Assembly: GCA_017889125.1 (NCBI GenBank)
Contig: JAGHER010000194.1
Coordinates: forward strand, 1-37,025
Length of the DNA: 37,025 bases
Source: Lachnospiraceae bacterium
Lineage (GTDB): Bacteria > Bacillota > Clostridia > Lachnospirales > Lachnospiraceae
Direction: 5' to 3'
Position 1 is the first letter of the stretch. Every line of letters begins with the position of its first letter. The position numbers and the translations under genes were made by a program. Below the pieces are notes generated by a model. The model did not search any database. It saw nothing but the letters and a program-made list of their open reading frames with translations, and had not been told where the DNA came from. Below are positions 34,262-37,025 of the stretch, piece after piece.

Positions 34262-36563
34262 ATGGAAAGATATGATTCCAGTTCAGTCATGACCATTGTT
34301 CGTCGATTCATCAGCGACGAGTATAATACAAGTCAAACCGAATTGTTGGAGGATGTATTCAGCTCTTTCTTTGACCAACTGGATGATTCTGTTGCATTTG
34401 ATATGGCGTTAATCTGCCGTTGGTTCACCGGACAGGCAAAAATCAGTCCGAAAATTTCACAGTTTTATTCCAAGGTGGGCAATCGAGAAAAACTGGCAGA
34501 AGATTTGGAGGACGGTGTTCTGCCTCTTATGTATGACAGTTCAATGGCTACACAAGAATTGTATCGCTTGCTGGTGCAAGATGATACTATTTCCGAGCGT
34601 GTAAAAAAAGAGTGTTCTCGTTATTATCCTTGTGACACAGAACACGAAGAAGCTTTATTTATTGCAGATATTCTCTGCTTCGGCATGGAACGTGAATTTA
34701 TCAAACGTGACCCAAAGGTAAAGAATCTCCTCGCTGACGGAAAGCTTTCTCCGATTCTCAGTGATTTCATTGCTGATGAAGGAGCACCAAAGCCTTGCCG
34801 ATATTTCTGCGGACATGAAAAAGAACTGGAAATGCTTCATGGATTGTTGCTGGAACATGGAAAGATATTTCTTCATGGCATTGCCGGTATTGGTAAGAGC
34901 GAACTTGAAAAAGCCTATGCAAAGCAACATCGAAAGGAATACACCAATGTCCTGTATCTGACCTACACCGGCAATCTGATGCAGGATATTGCCGAAATGT
35001 ACTTTGCCGATGATCTTCCGAATGACAGCGAACAGGAACGCTTCCGTAAACACAATCGCTTCCTACGTACATTGAAAGAAGATACGCTGTTTATTGTAGA
35101 TAATTTTAATACTACGGCTTCTCAGGACAGCACTCTTTCTGTTGTGATGAAATATCGCTGTCGTATGCTGTTCACAACTCGCAGCAGATTTAATAACTAC
35201 GATTCTATGGAAGTAACTGAAATTACAGATATGCAGGCGTTGTTATCCCTCGCCGGTTGTTTCTTCTCGGATTCTGAAAAATATCAGGATGTTTTGGAGC
35301 AGATCATTGATACGGCTCACAGCCACACTTTGGCTGTAGAACTGGCGGCACGTTTACTTGAAACGGGGATTTTGGAGCCACGGGATTTGCTGAAAAAGCT
35401 GAAGGAAGAAAAACATCCTTGGATGCCGACGATAAAATCGGTATTACCAAGGATGGACAGAGCCATAAGGCAACTTACTATGACCATATTCATACACTGT
35501 TTTCCTTATATCAGCTTGCCAGTGACGAACAGGATGTTATGCGAAACATGGTATTTGTACCAACAACTGGCATCAATTCTCGTGTGTTTGCAAGCTAGTT
35601 GTTGCTTCGGAATATGAATACCATCAATGATCTGGTGGAAAAAGGATTTATACAAACAAAGTCCTGGTCATGCGATTACTTTGCATCCGATGATTCAAGA
35701 AGTGGCAATTACAGAAAACAAACCTTCTATCCAGAACTGTCGTACCCTGCTTAATAGCTTGCAGGAAATTTGTCTGCGACATGGCGAAGAAATTTCTTAA
35801 TTATAAGCAGCTGTTCCAGACCATTGAAAATATCGTAATCCTGATTGAAAAAGATGATACTACAATCTATCTTCATTTTCTGGAAGATGCTTTCCCGTAT
35901 ATGCAGAAATATGGCTATGAACAGGGAATGAAATTGATTTTAGCGAAGCTAACTTCTATGCTGAAAGACAACACCGTTGGTTCTGCTTCTGACCGTGCGC
36001 TGCTTTTGGATTTCTGTGCCGCTTATGAAAAGAAACCAGAAAGGGCAATCAAGCTGGAAAAGGAAGCTGTAGAACTGATTTTCGAAGTGACCGCAGAGAA
36101 CGCCCTCCTTGCAGCGAATCTTCATGCAAACCTTGGCGGTCTGTACAAGCCGATCGGTAAACTGGAACTGGCAAAGCAGCATATGGAAACGGGAATTCAC
36201 TTTCTTGAACAATATGGCTTAGTGCCCTATCACGACAGTATTCCGCAGATTACAAGCTATGCGGTACTGCTTACAGATATGGGCGAACCACAACTCGGCT
36301 TGTCTGCATTACAGAAACTGGCTCATATTATCAAAGAATATAACTCCGATGTGTCCGGTGATTATGCAGTCGTACAGGAAGCTATGGGCAACATCTGCCT
36401 GGTGACCGGCGATGTGCCACAAGCTACCACGCACTTTAAGAAAGCTTTGGCTGTCTACGAGGTGTTGTTTGGCGCTGAACCAGAATTGATTGAAGCGAAA
36501 AAACAAGAGCTACTTGAAACATATACTCAAGCAGGCTTATATTTTAGAGAATATTTACTGTAG
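34262..36563 (+). pseudogene. STAND NTPase (NB-ARC-like) with TPR-like C-terminus, broken
   Basis: One protein read through several frames. Residues 1-180 are an unrecognised helical N-terminus. Then FCGHEKELEML, Walker A GIAGIGKSELEKAYA, Walker B DTLFIVDNF and LFTTRSRF (sensor), and the winged-helix part up to LKKLKEEK near 35410. There the frame shifts to SLDADDKIGITKDGQ, meets a TAG at 35596, and continues to EKGFIQ. It then shifts near 35655 to SPGHAITLHPMIQEVAITE, stops at 35800, and finally continues in a third frame from 35781 as YKQLFQTIENIV with TPR-like helices to FREYLL. Three frameshifts plus one nonsense codon leave separate products. STAND proteins of this layout sense phage or trigger cell suicide. 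Sequencing error cannot be excluded but would need several. Confidence 0.82.
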
Positions 36564-36729
36564 AAATGCTGTTGTCTTCAAACCGTTGACCTTCAATCCA
36601 ACGGCATCACCGCCTCCCTTAAATCCTTCTGCCGGAAACATCGCTCAACTAACCTCGGCTTCGCCTCGCTAAGGTTCGCGATGTGCGTTCTCACTAAGCT
36701 CAGCTGGCGCTTCGCTAAGTGTTCACAGC
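36564..36729. other. Spacer with GC-rich short repeats
   Basis: Repeated CTTCGC-CTCGCTAAG-like words near 36655-36720 can form small hairpins. No coding potential. It sits between the decayed STAND gene and the terminator of the right-edge recombinase. Confidence 0.35.
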
Positions 36730-36768
36730 AAAAAGCAGCTGCCAATGCTCTTACGCATCAGCAGCTGC
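36730..36768 (-). terminator. Terminator after the right-edge recombinase
   Basis: GCAGCTGC arms (36735-36742 and 36761-36768) with inner ATGC/GCAT; on the minus strand TTTTT follows directly. Confidence 0.75.
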
Positions 36769-36786
36769 CGATTTAAGTTCAGTGTA

Positions 36787-37025
36787 TTATTTATTTGACT
36801 GTTTCTCCTGATCTTTTATCCTGTAATAGTCTTCCATATCCAGGGTCAGATCCACATGAGTGTCAGGCTTTGATTTTCGGTTGCTCAAGAGGCACACCGT
36901 CTCGAGCATTGTCCCGGATTCCAAGGGCAGTTCTGTTACTTCCTGCCCATTCACAGGAACCGGAAAATTGAACACCATGTTCCTGATCCAGTTTCCATCC
37001 TTCTGTTTTTCTGGATACAGGTCAA
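36787..37025 (-). CDS. Large serine recombinase, C-terminal part only
   Basis: The frame enters from the right edge and ends at 36787. The last 80 residues (NWIRNMVFNFPVPV, ESGTMLETVCLLSN, then a charged tail with DLTLDMEDYYRI) align with the end of the intact recombinase at 31003, except that this one continues 27 residues further. The sequence after the stop of the 31003 gene still matches this tail, so the longer form is ancestral. The body lies outside the window. Confidence 0.85.
   Translation of the reverse strand, partial: DLYPEKQKDGNWIRNMVFNFPVPVNGQEVTELPLESGTMLETVCLLSNRKSKPDTHVDLTLDMEDYYRIKDQEKQSNK

Noticed and set aside
36655-36720. attC-like or integron-type site
   Set aside because: Short CTTCGC/GCTAAG words repeat, but there is no consistent core site and no tyrosine integrase.

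Overview
The window looks like chromosome of a low-G+C Gram-positive gut anaerobe, most likely a Lachnospiraceae (Clostridium cluster XIVa) species. The evidence is strong GGAGG ribosome-binding sites, clear TTGACA/TATAAT promoters, an mcsA-mcsB-clpC heat-shock operon, a PPi-type phosphofructokinase, a Crh-like HPr paralogue, and Tn4451/TnpX-type large serine recombinases with DUF6870 and DUF5688 relics. I assign it to family level only.

Layout. Positions 1-6.5 kb (mostly minus strand) hold a cut-off enolase-superfamily dehydratase/racemase gene, a histidine phosphatase translationally coupled to a stripped-down sigma-70-like protein, a 40-residue membrane protein, a LysR regulator (plus) and a DinG/XPD-type helicase with a nuclease-like N-terminus. 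Positions 6.5-9.3 kb hold a GNAT acetyltransferase, a PIN-toxin/antitoxin pair sitting between the GNAT gene and a 149-bp duplicate of part of it, a frameshifted lipocalin/CrtC-like gene, and a His-less HPr-like protein. Positions 9.6-16.2 kb hold phosphofructokinase, a three-gene CUT1 sugar ABC importer, an orphan HipA-like kinase and tRNA-Trp. Positions 16.5-23.2 kb hold radA with an upstream small conserved gene, then clpC, mcsB, mcsA and a GntR-type regulator where CtsR would be expected. Positions 23.2-25 kb hold an OLD-family ATPase/TOPRIM nuclease.

From 25.2 kb to the right edge the window is accessory DNA, visibly more A+T-rich from about 28 kb. It contains two decayed serine recombinases, DUF5688 and IS256 fragments, an intact fused DUF262/DUF1524-like (GmrSD-type) protein bordered by IS256 and IS21 remnants, an intact large serine recombinase, a YhcG-type PD-(D/E)XK nuclease, a decayed STAND NTPase with TPR-like C-terminus, and the 3' end of a second recombinase related to the intact one. 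This is a defence-island-like region built by repeated insertion and decay.

The most unusual signal is a 25-bp near-palindrome present twice in inverted orientation, once inside yhcG and once just after its stop codon, next to a serine recombinase gene. Recombination between the copies would cut off the catalytic half of the nuclease. Also notable are the GntR-for-CtsR replacement with a palindrome on its own promoter, and substitutions at key McsB positions.
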